A DNA stretch of 64,000 nt from Rhizomys pruinosus (GCA_009823505.1 VZQC01005710.1:1176486-1240485); one strand, 5' to 3'; shown: positions 23,701-34,822, counted from the stretch's first letter. Numbers and translations are program-made. Notes: generated by a model from the sequence alone, not told the origin.

Positions 23701-23832
23701 CAGGGTGTGATGGTGCACGCCTTTAATCCCAGTGCTTGGGAGGCAGAAGCAGGTGGATCTCTGTGACTTCAAGGCCAGCCTGGTCTACATAGTAAGTTCC
23801 AGGACAGCTGGAGCTACAGGGAGAAAAAAGAC
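23701..23832 (+). mobile_element. B1 SINE with an AT microsatellite in its tail
   Basis: CAGGGTGTGATGGTGCACGC to GGAGCTACAGGGAGAAAAAA. The flanks TCCTAATTTA (23,691-23,700) and TCCTAATTTT (23,884-23,893) enclose the B1 and the AT tract together. Confidence 0.88.
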
Positions 23833-23833
23833 C

Positions 23834-23881
23834 ATATATATATATATATATATATATAGATAAATATATATATATATATAA
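23834..23881. repeat. (TA)n microsatellite
   Basis: Alternating AT broken once by GATAA, between the B1 body and its downstream target copy. Confidence 0.92.
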
Positions 23882-23895
23882 TCTCCTAATTTTTA

Positions 23896-24010
23896 GTTGG
23901 GCATGGTGTTGCATGTCTGAAATCTCAATCTGCACTCATAAGGCAGGGGGAATTCAAGGTCATCCTTAGCTACATAGCAAGTATGAGACCAGTCTACTTC
24001 CCATCTCAAA
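23896..24010 (+). mobile_element. Old B1-related SINE
   Basis: GGGCATGGTGTTGCATGTCT, TTCAAGGTCATCCTTAGCTA and CCCATCTCAAAATA retain the B1-like order. Confidence 0.55.
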
Positions 24011-24014
24011 ATAC

Positions 24015-24205
24015 ATGAGTGTATATGTGTGTATGTGTGTATGTGTGTGTATGAGTATGTATAGATGTATGTGTGTGCACAGGTGTGTAGTATATGTGTA
24101 TGTTGTATATCTCTGTATGTGTATACAAATGTGTATGAATGTATGTATGTGTATGTGTGTATCTGTATATATGTATCTGTGTGTATGTATGTGTGTGTAT
24201 GTGTA
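24015..24205. repeat. GT/GTAT-rich microsatellite
   Basis: Degenerate TGTG, TATG and ATGT units on the plus strand. Open frames across it are artefacts. Confidence 0.88.
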
Positions 24206-24651
24206 TTCTACTGATTTTTGCTTTAGTTGTTCTCCTGTTATATTACAAGCAATAATCCATTATGATCTGCCTTCTGACCTGAAGGAGAAACTCCCATTCC
24301 ACAGTACACATTGATTGGTATCACGCACCAAACCCTGTGCCCATACCCCAGGACAGAGCAGTAAATGGAAGATGTGACTGAACTCCAGGCCGGAACATCA
24401 CGATGCCACAGCAGTGTTTCCAGAGCCATAGAAAACAGGAAGCGGGAATGGGAAGTGCACTTCCGGAGCAGACCTCTGTCACCAGAGCAGACCTGAAGTT
24501 ACAGGCTCACACTCAGTGCCAATTTTAGAGCTTCTTTCCAATAACCTGTATTTACACAACTTCAATCTTCCCAGTTTGCAAGCTCTTCCATTTGTCTTTC
24601 TCATGCTCTCTAGTCCATTGCTTTTCTTCTGTCTGTGACAATATATCTGAC
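24206..24651. other. Unique sequence, nothing recognised
   Basis: No feature is recognised. Confidence 0.5.
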
Positions 24652-24796
24652 AAAGGCCAAGAGATGGCCAAGCAAGAAAAGTGCTGGCGGAGCAAGCCTG
24701 ACAACCTGAATTTGACCCCCAGGTTGCACCCAAAGGTAGGAGAGAACCAATCGCATAAAGTTATCCTCTGATCTTCACACTTGTGTTGTGGCATTT

Positions 24797-24833
<37 letters not shown>

Positions 24834-24840
24834 TAAGTAA
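24652..24840 (+). mobile_element. B3-like SINE with CA-repeat tail
   Basis: GGCCAAGAGATGGCCAAGCA, CAAGCCTGACAACCTGAATT and TATCCTCTGATCTTCACAC follow B3. The tail contains a CA tract at about 24,799-24,831, a normal feature of B3 tails. Confidence 0.65.
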
Positions 24841-25964
24841 ATTAACCTAACAAAAACAAATTGAGCAAGGAGGTTCATGTTGGCTCCTGGTTTGATGGTC
24901 AGGTCCACCCTGGGAAGGGCCGACTACAGGAGCAGGAGGCAGCTGGTCACACTGCATCTGCAGTCAGGAAGCAGAGAGAGGAAGCCGCTGCTCAACCCAC
25001 TTCCCTCCTTTTTACCCCAGCCTTTGGATTGGTGCTGCCCACCTTTAAGGCGAGTCTTCTCTCCTCACTCAAACCTCTCTAGAAACACCCTGACAGACTC
25101 AGAGGTGTGGATCATGTAAGATCTGGAAATCCAATCAGGTTAACAATGAAAACAACCGTACCTTCTTTAACTATAAAAGCCACGGTTAAATCCAGTCCAG
25201 CTATCTCACTGTTCAGAATATGTAGGCAATGGTTGAAAGAATAGATACATTGTCGAAATATTTACAACAAACTATTTCTAGAAAATTGTGTTTCCTGAGC
25301 CAGTTATTCAGTTGGTATAGCATCCTTTCACTCTTCAGTAAAATAGACTTATTGGTCAACATTTACATCCAGGCCACCAGATAGCTCTCAGGAAGGCTGG
25401 AAAGCCAGGCGGCTGCATGTTAACTACAGCTCACAAAGGCAGTGCCTGCAGGATGCTGCCAACCAGCTGTGAATGGAAAGCTCCCATCTGTTCACTGTAT
25501 TGAACATCACTCTGCAACTGCTTTGACAGTTTCTGGAGCATCGTGGACTATCCTGTCAGGGTCCATTACCCAGAAACCCCTCCCAGGACAGTGGTACCCA
25601 ACACCACCTCCAGGGCCCCACTGAGCCAGCAGGAGCAGAGCACTGAACCTGCGAGCCCACGTCCATGTTTCATCCAGATCTGCCCTAATGAACCATATGT
25701 CCTGGGCAGGTTACGTCCCCTTCCTCATGCTGTAAAGTGAGGAGGTGGGGTTAGCTAAACATTACTATCTGCCACCTGTCACCACTTACATTTCTGACAA
25801 TTGTCCATTAGTTGTTTTAGAAATGTGCGTGTTCTGTGCTACGGTAAAGCCAGGTAGTGAAATCAGGAAGGCTTCTCTGTGGCTTCACCAGCCGAGGCTG
25901 CTTTCCAGCTTTCCATGTTCTTTGAAATCTTTAGGAGGCCAACCCTGGCTGTTAAAAATGGGTC
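24841..25964. other. Unique sequence, nothing recognised
   Basis: Short frames only. Confidence 0.5.
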
Positions 25965-26138
25965 ACTGGAGACAGACAAAGCTGAGGTATAACCAAGCCC
26001 TTCCTCCTGGTCTTTCTCTGCTTCCTGATCCTGATATGATGAGCCCAGCGGCCTCCTTCTGCACCATGCCTTCCAGGCCATGATGGATTGTATCACTTCG
26101 AACTGTAAGCCAGAATAAACCTTTCCTCCCTTACGTAG
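25965..26138 (+). mobile_element. ORR1-like MaLR LTR, 3' part
   Basis: TCTTTCTCTGCTTCCTGATC, CACCATGCCTTCCAGGCC, TGATGGATTGTATC and GAACTGTAAGCCAGAATAAA reproduce the 3' end of rodent MaLR LTRs with the polyadenylation signal near 26,113. Confidence 0.65.
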
Positions 26139-26824
26139 CATGCAGGGCATAGCTTTTAGGGAGATGCTCAGGCATTAGGGACTTTCCACTAAGATGGGAT
26201 TAATGTTCTCTCCAGGTACCGGGTTAGGTCTCACAGGACCAGTGGTGATTTGGAGTGAGCTGTCTCAGCCTGCTCTCTCTGCCTCTTTCATCATGTGAGT
26301 TCATATGCATGGACTGCTGTAGGAGCTTCTCTTACTACGAGCAGGTACAATGCAGTCCTGCTAAAGGAAGGGGAGCACAGATAGCCACCTGCAGTCACTG
26401 TAGGGAACTGACCCCTCCGCACAGAGGTCAGTTGGTTACTTTCATAACCCAACCTGAGAGGTACTTCCAACTTAGGTCCTTGGCCTGGGAAACGGAACAT
26501 TTCCCGTCTGGTCGTGCTTTCCCACCTGCCCACAGACTGCTGGTCTCTGGACAGGAATTTCAGGCTGATGGCTGATGGCCTATCTTCAGCCTACACCCAC
26601 TCACAATTCACTTCACAGCTGGTGACCTGATAGGTCTCTGTCCAGCCCCACAGTCCCGTCCACCCTCATGCTAGCTTACCCAGGCTGGAGATCTGATAGA
26701 CTGCTTTCCAGCCCACTAACTGCCAATACTCAAAATCCAGGCCTGCTTCAGCCTGTATGCAGGCAGAAATAACAGCTAGGATTTCTGTGTAATGACGGTA
26801 ATGGAGAATCCAATTTACTGCCTG
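26139..26824. other. Unique sequence, nothing recognised
   Basis: No feature is recognised. Confidence 0.5.
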
Positions 26825-26839
26825 CTGCAACTCACTTTT

Positions 26840-27058
26840 TAAAAATTTTTTTTTATTTTTTATGTGTATGAACGTACTGTCTGCATGTAGGTTTGTGCAC
26901 CCTTGTCGTGCAATGCCGCGGAGGTCAGAAGAGGGTGTCGGATTCCCCCGGAACTGGAGTTAAAGACGGTTCTCAGCCGCCATGTGGGTGCTGGGGATCG
27001 AACCCGGGTCCTCTGCAAGAGCAGTCGGTGCTCTTAACCGCTAGGCCATCTCTCTAGC
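26840..27058 (-). mobile_element. B2 SINE, antisense, perfect 15-bp target duplication
   Basis: The flanks CTGCAACTCACTTTT at 26,825-26,839 and 27,059-27,073 are identical. The body is close to the local B2 consensus. Confidence 0.95.
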
Positions 27059-27073
27059 CTGCAACTCACTTTT

Positions 27074-27789
27074 ATAAGCAAAATGACGTCAGTTCCCAGA
27101 GCCAATCACAGACCCCAGTTTTGTGCCACTGTATACTGCTGCAACACCTAGCATCACGTGCCTGGGCCGCCTTGCTTGCTCCCTCTTGGGGTGGTGTCAG
27201 AGGAGCCCAGTGACTCCCACATGGTGCCCTGAGGGTGCTAGCTGAGAACTAGCCCCTCATTCAAACTGGACCTTCCCACAGACTGCTACCAGGTGATGCC
27301 ATCTGCCCATGGCACAGTCGGGAGCCCCTCACCAGGAGCTGACACCATGCCATTTGGACCCTGCAGCCAACAAAATAGCACCAAGTAGACTTCTTTTCTT
27401 TGTAAATTGTCCAGCTTCAGACATCCTATTAAAAGAATGCAAAACGTTAAAGACATTTGGTGACTACCCCCCCCACGCCAGGCTCCACCTCAACACCTCC
27501 CCACTATGTATCCTCAGATCTTTCACACCAAGGTTAAAGTGGCAATATAAAGCTTTTCCAACTTCAAGTTTGAAAAAGAAAGGTGAGGACACTTGCGTAG
27601 TGGTACAAGTCGGGCTAGGCCAGACACACCTGGATTTACATCAAACCTCATGCAGCCTGGAACAGGTCAGCCATGTCAGCATTGTGCCAATAGGCATTAA
27701 GTATTGCCTTTGTTTCCAGTCCTTGGCAAGAAATGATAAAAACATCAGGATAATACATCTGGTCAAAGTGCAGAGAAGAGAGTGCTGGG
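27074..27789. other. Unique sequence, no convincing gene
   Basis: A 251-codon frame (27,309-28,064) crosses this stretch, but its 3' third is translated tandem repeat and no domain is visible. Confidence 0.5.
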
Positions 27790-27990
27790 CCATACAGAGG
27801 ACATCTGTGCCACAGCCCATCACCCAAACCATACAGGGGACATCTGTGCCACAACCTGTCACCCAAGGCCATACAGGGGACATCTGTACCACAGCCTGTC
27901 ACCCAAGGCCATACAGGGGACATCTGTGTCACAGCCCGTCACCCAAGGCCATGCAGGGGACATCTGTACCACAGCCCATCACCCAAGGCT
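27790..27990 (+). repeat. 40-bp minisatellite, about five copies
   Basis: The unit contains CCATACAGGGGACATCTGT, then a CACAGCC segment and CACCCAAGG. It repeats every 40 bp with a few substitutions. Confidence 0.9.
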
Positions 27991-28025
27991 CAGATGCCAT
28001 CATGGAAGAAGAACAGAAATACTGC

Positions 28026-29045
28026 AAGACTCACACACACCAGACACACACTCGTGCACACTAGACACACACTCATGCACACCAGACACACACCCGTGCA
28101 CACCAGACACATACACACCAGGCACACACACTCATGCCCACCAGACACACACACTCATACACACAGACACACACTCAAGCACACCAGACACATTCATACA
28201 CACCAGATACACTCATGCACACCTGACACATACTCAAGCACACCAGACACACACTCAAAGACACCAGACACACACACTCAAGCACACCAGACACATTCAT
28301 GCACACCTGACACACATTCAAGCACACCAGACACACACACTCAAGCACACCAGACACACACTCAAGCATACCAGACACACACACTCATGCACACCAGCAC
28401 AAACACACCAGACACACACTCATGCACACCAGACACACACTCATGCACACCAGATACACACTCATGCACACCTAACACACTCAAGCACACCAGACATACA
28501 CTAATACACACCAGACATACTCATGCACACCTGACACACACTCAAGCACACCAGACATACACTCATACACACCAGACACTCATGCACACCTGACACACAC
28601 ATGTACACCAGACATACACACTCAAGCACACCAGACACACACTCATGCACACCAGACACACTCAAACACACCAGACACACAGACACTCATGCACACCACA
28701 CACACTCAAGCACACCAGACACACAAACACACCTGACACACACTCGTGCACACCAGACATACACTCATGCACACCAGATACACACTCATGCACACCTGAC
28801 ACACACTCAAGCACACCAGACATACACTTATACACACCAGACACACACTCATACACACCTGACACACACTCATGCACACCAGATACTCAAACACACCAGA
28901 CATACACACTCATACACACCAGACACACACTCATCACACCAGACACACTCGAACACACCAGACACACACACTCATGCACACCAGATACACACTCATACAC
29001 ACCAGACACACACACTCATGTACACCAGACACACACCACACATTC
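28026..29045 (+). repeat. CA-rich minisatellite, unit about 21 bp
   Basis: The dominant unit contains ACACCAGACACACACTCATG, with variants ACACCTGACACAC and CTCAAGC alternating. Unit length varies because of CA gain and loss. The open frames on both strands are repeat translations. Confidence 0.92.
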
Positions 29046-29104
29046 TTACACAAAATCAATAGTCGTTCGTGTTTGCTCTCATTTTTACACCCTCAGCATA
29101 TACG

Positions 29105-29107
<3 letters not shown>

Positions 29108-29142
<35 letters not shown>
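29108..29142. repeat. (CA)n microsatellite
   Basis: Pure CA dinucleotides shortly after the CA-rich minisatellite. Confidence 0.93.
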
Positions 29143-29146
<4 letters not shown>

Positions 29147-29374
29147 GAGCACCCCAGATGGAGAAGGCCAAAGCCACCAGTGTCCAAAGGGGTGAAGCTC
29201 AGTCACTCGGCATTGACCGGCTAGTCGGGGTTGGGCAGGACAGTGCACCTTGCTGACCTGTCATAGCTGTTCAAGCCTTCTTTGTGCTGCTTCTCTGGTA
29301 GAAAACACCTGACAGTCCACTTTCCCATCAGGCTGACTAGGAAGGAGTGCTGGGAAGTGGTGGTCCCACATGCG

Positions 29375-29376
<2 letters not shown>

Positions 29377-29410
<34 letters not shown>
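29377..29410. repeat. (GT)17 microsatellite
   Basis: Pure GT dinucleotides, opening a GT-rich block. Confidence 0.93.
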
Positions 29411-29412
<2 letters not shown>

Positions 29413-29810
29413 GTGTATGCTGTGGGATGGGAAGTATACAACATACCAGGCATGATGGGTGTGGCATGTGATGTGTGTGAATGTGTGGTGTGAAACTGTG
29501 TCTACACATTATGTGATGGTGTATGTTCCCATGCAATTGTGCATGTGTGCTGTATGTGAGTATGTATGTTTGCATGTTGGGTATATTATGGAATATTATG
29601 TTTATGAAGAAGATGGTGTATGTGTGATGTGTTTGATTTAGTGTGTTTGATATATATTATGGGATATGTTCTCGTGGCATGAATAAGATGTGTGTCCACA
29701 GAGATGATGGTATCTGTGTGATGTGTGCTGTTTATGTGTATATGTGTCTGTGTATGTGTATGTCTGTATGTCCGTGTATGTGTGTGCCTGTGTGTGTTGA
29801 TATATACTGT
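29411..29810. repeat. Degenerate GT/TGTAT-rich block
   Basis: TGTG and TATG units are interspersed with other bases across about 400 bp. Open frames here are not gene-like. Confidence 0.7.
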
Positions 29811-29958
29811 GGGTGAGAGGCAAGCTTCGGTGATGTGGTGGGGTGACCTGATGCCCGTGTTTGCATGATGGGTGTGGCACACACCTAAGTAGAGCACCAT
29901 CCAAAACAGCACCGACAAAGCTTTCCCCTAAACCCAGTTTTCCAGATTTTCCTTATTT

Positions 29959-30123
29959 TCAGGCTTCCTCTCTGTCATTTCCAAAGCTTGGCCCTAACTC
30001 AAAGTGAATTTGTTTTCTGGAAATAGAAATTATCCAATCAATAGAGTTCTGCACAACATCAGCAAATGTAACTGGGAGCAGATTGATGTTCACATTCTCA
30101 TCAGCTTCTACCAGCACATTAGA
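29959..30123 (-). CDS. Candidate terminal coding exon, unrecognised
   Basis: On the minus strand TTTTGACATTTCACAG, a fair splice acceptor, is followed by 54 codons and a TGA. The acceptor keeps phase zero. The peptide (beginning SNVLVEADENVN, containing PVTFADVVQNSIDWI, ending FGNDREEA) is mixed in composition, not low-complexity and not from a repeat I know, unlike every other frame here. The frame stays open upstream to 30,246. I recognise no domain, and no AATAAA follows closely. It could be an exon of an unidentified gene, part of a processed pseudogene or chance. Confidence 0.2.
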   Translation of the reverse strand, partial: SNVLVEADENVNINLLPVTFADVVQNSIDWIISISRKQIHFELGPSFGNDREEA

Positions 30124-30311
30124 CTGTGAAATGTCAAAACAGCTCAGCTGAGTGGCCGTGGGAAGTGGCTTGCCTTTACCGGAGAGGAACTTCCTGGCTG
30201 GGCTGGCAAGGCAGGCCTTGGACATCACCCCACACACACTCCCCACCCTCCAGCCCCCAGCCCCTGCCCAAACTTCCTGCAGGCTCCTGCAGCTCCAACA
30301 GTCTTGTCTAG

Positions 30312-30680
30312 AGCTTTCCTTCTTCTCCTCCTTCTCCTCCTCCTCCTCCTCCTCCTCCTCCTCCTTCTCCTCCTTCTCCTCCTTCTCCTCCTCCTCCCCT
30401 TCCTCCTCCTCCTCCTCCCCTTCTTCCTCCTCCTCCTCCCCTTCTTCCTCCGCCTCCTCCTCCCCCTTCCTCCTCCTCCACCCGTCCTCCTCTCCGACCT
30501 CTCCTCCGCCTCTGCCTTCTGCATCCTACTCCTTCGTCCTTCCTCCCCTTCCGCCCCTTCCTCCTCCTCCCCTTCTCCTCCTCTTCTCCTCCTCCCTCCT
30601 ACTCCTCGTTCTCCTCCTCCTCCTCCTCCTCCTCCTCCTCCTCCTCCTCCTCCTCCTCCTCCTTCTCCTCCTCCTCCTGG
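30312..30680 (+). repeat. TCC/TTC pyrimidine tract
   Basis: About 370 bp of nearly pure pyrimidine on the plus strand, mainly TCC with TTC, with a few purines in the middle (about 30,450-30,545). The poly-Leu, poly-Ser, poly-Pro and poly-Arg/Gly frames across it are artefacts. Confidence 0.95.
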
Positions 30681-30759
30681 CTCCTTGGCTTCCTTACCTC
30701 GTCTCCACATCCTGCTCTCAGATATTCCATGAAGGACTCTCAAAAGTGGAGAACATACC

Positions 30760-31018
30760 GGGCTGGAGAGATAGCCTAGCGGTTAAGAGCACTGACTGCT
30801 CTTGCAGAAGACCGGGGTTCGATCCCCAGCACCCACATGGCGGCTGAGAACCGTCTGTAACTCCAATTCCAGGAGAACTCCAGTTCCAGGGGAATCCGAC
30901 GCCCTCTTCTGACCTCCGCGGCATTGCACGACATGGGTGCACAAACCTCCATGCAGACAATACATTCACACACATAAATAAATAAATAAAATAAAATAAA
31001 ATAAATAAAAAATAAAAA
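30760..31018 (+). mobile_element. B2 SINE with internal short duplication
   Basis: GGCTGGAGAGATAGCCTAGC opens the copy. After CCGTCTGTAACTCCAATTCC a second, related ACTCCAGTTCCAGG follows, so this is the duplicated-core type. The flanks are AAAAGTGGAGAACATACC (30,742-30,759) and AAAAGTGGAGAACGTACC (31,019-31,036). Confidence 0.95.
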
Positions 31019-31036
31019 AAAAGTGGAGAACGTACC

Positions 31037-31190
31037 AGGCGTGGTGGTACATAACTTTAATCCTAGCACTAGGGAGGTAGAGGCAGGCAGATCTTTGTTT
31101 GTGAGTTCAAGGCCAGCCTGATCTACATAGTGAGTTCCAGGACAGCTGAGGCTACAGCTGTCTTGAAAAGACAAAAACAAACAAACAAAC
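31037..31190 (+). mobile_element. B1 SINE inserted at the same target as the preceding B2
   Basis: AGGCGTGGTGGTACATAACT to a CAAA-rich tail. The downstream flank AAGTGGAGAACATGTA (31,191-31,206) is a third copy of the target that also borders the B2. Confidence 0.92.
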
Positions 31191-31206
31191 AAGTGGAGAA
31201 CATGTA

Positions 31207-31964
31207 TCAACTGCCAGTGTCACAGAGTGCAGAGCAAGCAGGTCACCAGCCGTCAGGCCAAAGTAGGGGCCGTGTGGGACAGCCCTCAACTCCTCAGGTT
31301 TTCTCTGATTTCGTGCCAGATCCCTCTGTCCAAAGCAATGAGGGGGTCAGGGAAACGCCCACTCCCAGAGGTAGAAGCTGGCCCACAGCAGCAAGGCTCT
31401 TTCCAGGCAAAATGTCCAAAGAGAATATGCGGCCGATGACAGCTTGAATGACAGGTAGTTTGCAGCCTCTGCCCCACCCACACCCTGGAGCACCTGCAGC
31501 TTTGCCAGCCACTTTGATCCTTTGGATTCCAGACCAGCCTATCAGGGCCTGAAGAGGTGGGAAGCTGGGGCAGAGGGGTTATTTACCCTCTGTTCCCTTG
31601 AGTGGATTCGCCATTGGCTGGCCACTCTCCTGTCTATGGATCTCAGCTACTTAAGACTGTCTAAATTCGGATATTCTGTTCTTCTTCAGCTTTTCAACAG
31701 TGACCCTGTACCAGCTTCTCTCTGGGGAGTTTCTAGGCTCTCAGTGCCAAACCAGGACTGTCAGGTTTCCTACATACTGCCTGGGCTGGGAACCTGCTTT
31801 CTCTGCTGTTTTCTTCTGTGCGGAAGCCCAACTGGTTAACCTCCTTTTATAACACACACAAATGCCCATTCCACTGATTCTACTCTGTGAGCCCTGCCTA
31901 ACACAGGTTTATTAAATGTATTTTTTCTTATTTATGCAAACAGGATCCCATGGTAAGTTGAAAG
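31207..31964. other. Unique sequence, nothing recognised
   Basis: Short open frames without domains. Confidence 0.5.
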
Positions 31965-32150
31965 ACCCCTGTGTCATATAAGCTGGGCGGCTTGTAAACA
32001 ACAGACACTTACATGTCCCATTCTGGAGGATGGAGGTCAAAGATGAAGGTGCTGCAGGTTCAGATGGGGTGGGGGCTGCTTCCTCCCAGGCACAGCCTCC
32101 TATGCTGCCATAGAGAGGGAACTAGCTAGCTTCTTGCCACCATGGCCCCA
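31965..32150 (-). mobile_element. Possible ancient mammalian LTR fragment, antisense
   Basis: GGCGGCTTGTAAACAACAGA, CATTCTGGAGGATGGAGGTC and AAGATGAAGGTGCTGCAGG resemble the antisense of an old mammalian interspersed repeat, probably LTR-derived. Strongly diverged. Confidence 0.35.
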
Positions 32151-32896
32151 CTGTCAGGGTATGGTATAAGCAGGAGAATTTGGAGACACAACTAGACCAC
32201 AACAAAGAGGTAACCACGCCTCCAGGGGCACTGCCACCTGCACCTTCTTCCCATACCTCTAAAATCTCCCTTTATCAGACTCCTCTCTGACGACCCAGCG
32301 TAAGAACACCATCTATGGACTGCAGGGCCCTGCGACGCATCCAGGCTATGTACAGACATCCTCTCTCATTCTCTCCACCTTCAAATTGCCGTATATCCAG
32401 GCTTTTTGAATCATTTCCTAGGAACACAGCCACACCTGTGGTCTGTAGGAGTTTAATAATCATTTGAGAGTCTTTTAGTCAAGTGCATGGCTGCTATCCA
32501 CACGATCTTCTTCCCTCTCTTGAACCAGATTTGGAAGTTCCACAGGACTGCAAGCTTCAAGGCTGTCTCCTGTCTGCAGGCGGACAGTCTCTAGGCTCAG
32601 TTCTGGCAAGGAGTGGGGAGGGGACCACGAGAAAGTTACCCAATGGAATAGAAAGACAATAAAAGATGGACTCAGAGGGCAAGGTCCAGGAGAATAGAGT
32701 CTCTCGTTTATTTATGCCAGCAGTGTGTTTATATACCAAAGGTTACTGTGCTCTGGGCAAGGAAGTGGGGAACAGGTGTGAGGGAAGCGTGAGCCGCCTT
32801 GGCTGTAATGGGGGGGCTGCAGAGCTCCTGTTTGTGTAACAGTTAACTAGAGGTGCAACATTCTGCTCAATGCCTCAAGGGAAGGGGCTATCCAGT
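32151..32896. other. Unique or LTR-related sequence
   Basis: Between 32,690 and 32,890 a TCTCTCGTTTATTTATGCC start resembles antisense LTR ends, but I cannot confirm this. No gene is recognised. Confidence 0.4.
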
Positions 32897-33252
32897 TGTA
32901 TTAGTCACTTTTCTGTTGTTGTGATAAAACACCATGACGAAGGAACTTATAAAAGAAAGAGTTTATTTGAGCTTACGATTGATGGTTCCAGGGAATTAGA
33001 GTCCATTGTGTCGGGAGGCATGGCGGCTGGAGCTGGAACAGCAAGGCAAGGGTCACATCTCACAAAGAGCACAGGAAGCAGAGAGAGCGACTGGAGAGTG
33101 CAAGGCTTGTTAAACTCACTAAGCCTGCCCCCAGTGACATACTTCCTCTAGCATGGCCACACCTTCTAAGACCTCCAAGAACAGTGCCACCAACTGGGGA
33201 CAAATGTCTGAATACTTAAAGCCTACGGGGGACACTCATTCAAACCACCACA
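32897..33252 (-). mobile_element. Solo ERVL-type LTR with 5-bp target duplication
   Basis: It has TG...CA ends, beginning TGTATTAGTCACTTTTCTGT and ending CAAACCACCACA, with identical CCAGT flanks at 32,892-32,896 and 33,253-33,257. GTGATAAAACACCATGACG is shared in form with the other LTRs in the window, but the interior is a separate subfamily. Confidence 0.8.
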
Positions 33253-33257
33253 CCAGT

Positions 33258-33984
33258 CCTGGAACTTTGCAGAGATCAAAGCAAGAAAACATTGTAATAT
33301 CCCAAACCTTCCAGAGCTACAGATAACTCACAGAGGCAACTGAATGCCCACAGAGATATCAGATAACTCTCCTCAGAGGTCTTACAGGACAGGTCTTACA
33401 AGTTCTTGCCTCAAGCCAGACAAAGTTTCATTCCTACAGTGGCCCCGCCTAGTCTGAGATTGTCTGTCCCAGTTCAGCTCCTACCATCAACCCTCTGTCC
33501 CAGCTCCCTCACCACTCCCTCCTCTGCAAGGACTCCGGCTTTGGAACCATTGTCCTGTTGACAGAAGGTACAGTCATCCTCCTTACCCTACAGAACTATG
33601 CTCCAAGACTCCAGTGGATCCAGGGATTGCATCACTCTCCATATAGATCATATTTTCTCCTGAAATATACATACACATCTATGATAAGTTTTCATTTATA
33701 ATTTCCATCCATCTTAGTCATTTCTGCACACATTTTTTTTTTCTTATTTAGTAGAGAGCTTGAAACACTTCACATTTTCTTGACATAGTCAATTGCCAGA
33801 ATCACTATTTTGCTGCTTTGGAACATTAAGGGAAATAAGGGCTGCAGAGCCACAGACAGTGTGGTAATGAAGGGATTACTAACAGGCAGGCAGCACATAC
33901 AGCATGAATCCACTGGGTACAAGAGGACTCACATATGGAGAGATTATGTCACCCTATTCAGAGCAGCAAACAATTTAAAAGTTT
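33258..33984. other. Unique sequence, nothing recognised
   Basis: No feature is recognised. Confidence 0.5.
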
Positions 33985-34178
33985 AGGGGCCAGAGACATG
34001 GCTCAGCTATTAAGAGGACCCAGATCCAACTCCCAGCACTTACGTGGCAGCTAACGACCATCTATAATTCCAGTTTCAGGTGATCCAACACCCGCTTCTT
34101 CAGGGCATTCCACACACAGTACACTTACACACAGGCAACCAATACACTCATACACATAAAACAAAAATAATAAGTAAA
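33985..34178 (+). mobile_element. B2 SINE, diverged
   Basis: GGGGCCAGAGACATGGCTCA, CCAACTCCCAGCACTTACGT and a CACATAAAACAAAAATAATA tail. It lacks part of the tRNA-like region. Confidence 0.8.
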
Positions 34179-34566
34179 ATATTTAAAGAGTTATGAATTA
34201 ATTATGTCTGGAATTTTCCTTCAAGTATTTTCAGAACTTAGTTGACTGTAGGTAATTAAAGACAGAGAAAAAGGAGATACAGATAAAGAAGGCCAGAACA
34301 TTCCAGCACAATCACCCCCCACCCCAGCTTGGGTAAAGCTGGTTCCCCACAGGATACTGTTGAACTTGCAACCCTTTCCAGTGTGTTGTCCCATCCCCCA
34401 GAGCTACGGGCCACAGGAGTGTGGGGAGTCCAGGCCTCCATTGCAGCCTCTGAAGCACTGTATATCCACCAGTGAGCTGGGCTCCAACTGTGAGGATCAT
34501 CCCACACCCAGGACAGACCTCCAGCCTCCTAGTCAGCTCACCAACCCTCAACTTTATTTCCCTCTT
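34179..34566. other. Unique sequence, nothing recognised
   Basis: No feature is recognised. Confidence 0.5.
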
Positions 34567-34577
34567 ATTTCTTGAGG

Positions 34578-34642
<65 letters not shown>

Positions 34643-34822
34643 TCTTTCTCGCGCGCGCGCACGCTGCCTAACCATCAAGCCCCAAGGATCCTCCCATCTC
34701 TCCTCCCCAACACTGAGATGGCAAACACACACCACCAAAGGGTTTTTACATAGACACTGGGGAACCCAATTCAAGCTTACTCAGCAAGCACTGTACCTGC
34801 TGAGCCGTCTCCCTAGCCCCCA
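34567..34822 (-). mobile_element. B4 SINE, antisense, containing TC and GC repeats
   Basis: The plus strand starts TTTCTTGAGGCAGTCTCTCT and ends with GAGCCGTCTCCCTAGCCC, the reverse of a B4. The TC repeat replaces the usual GTCTCTCAC stretch near the element's 3' end. Confidence 0.75.
34580..34661. repeat. (TC)n followed by (GC)6 tract
   Basis: About 70 bp of TC with rare interruptions runs directly into GCGCGCGCGCAC. Confidence 0.95.

Noticed and set aside
27309..29148. Frames of 150-251 codons rich in His/Thr/Cys and the reverse Val/Cys/Ser frames
   Set aside because: They are translations of the 40-bp and CA-rich minisatellites.
30152..30847. 231-codon Leu/Ser frame, 142-codon frame and 172-codon Arg/Gly reverse frame
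   Set aside because: They come from the TCC/TTC tract.
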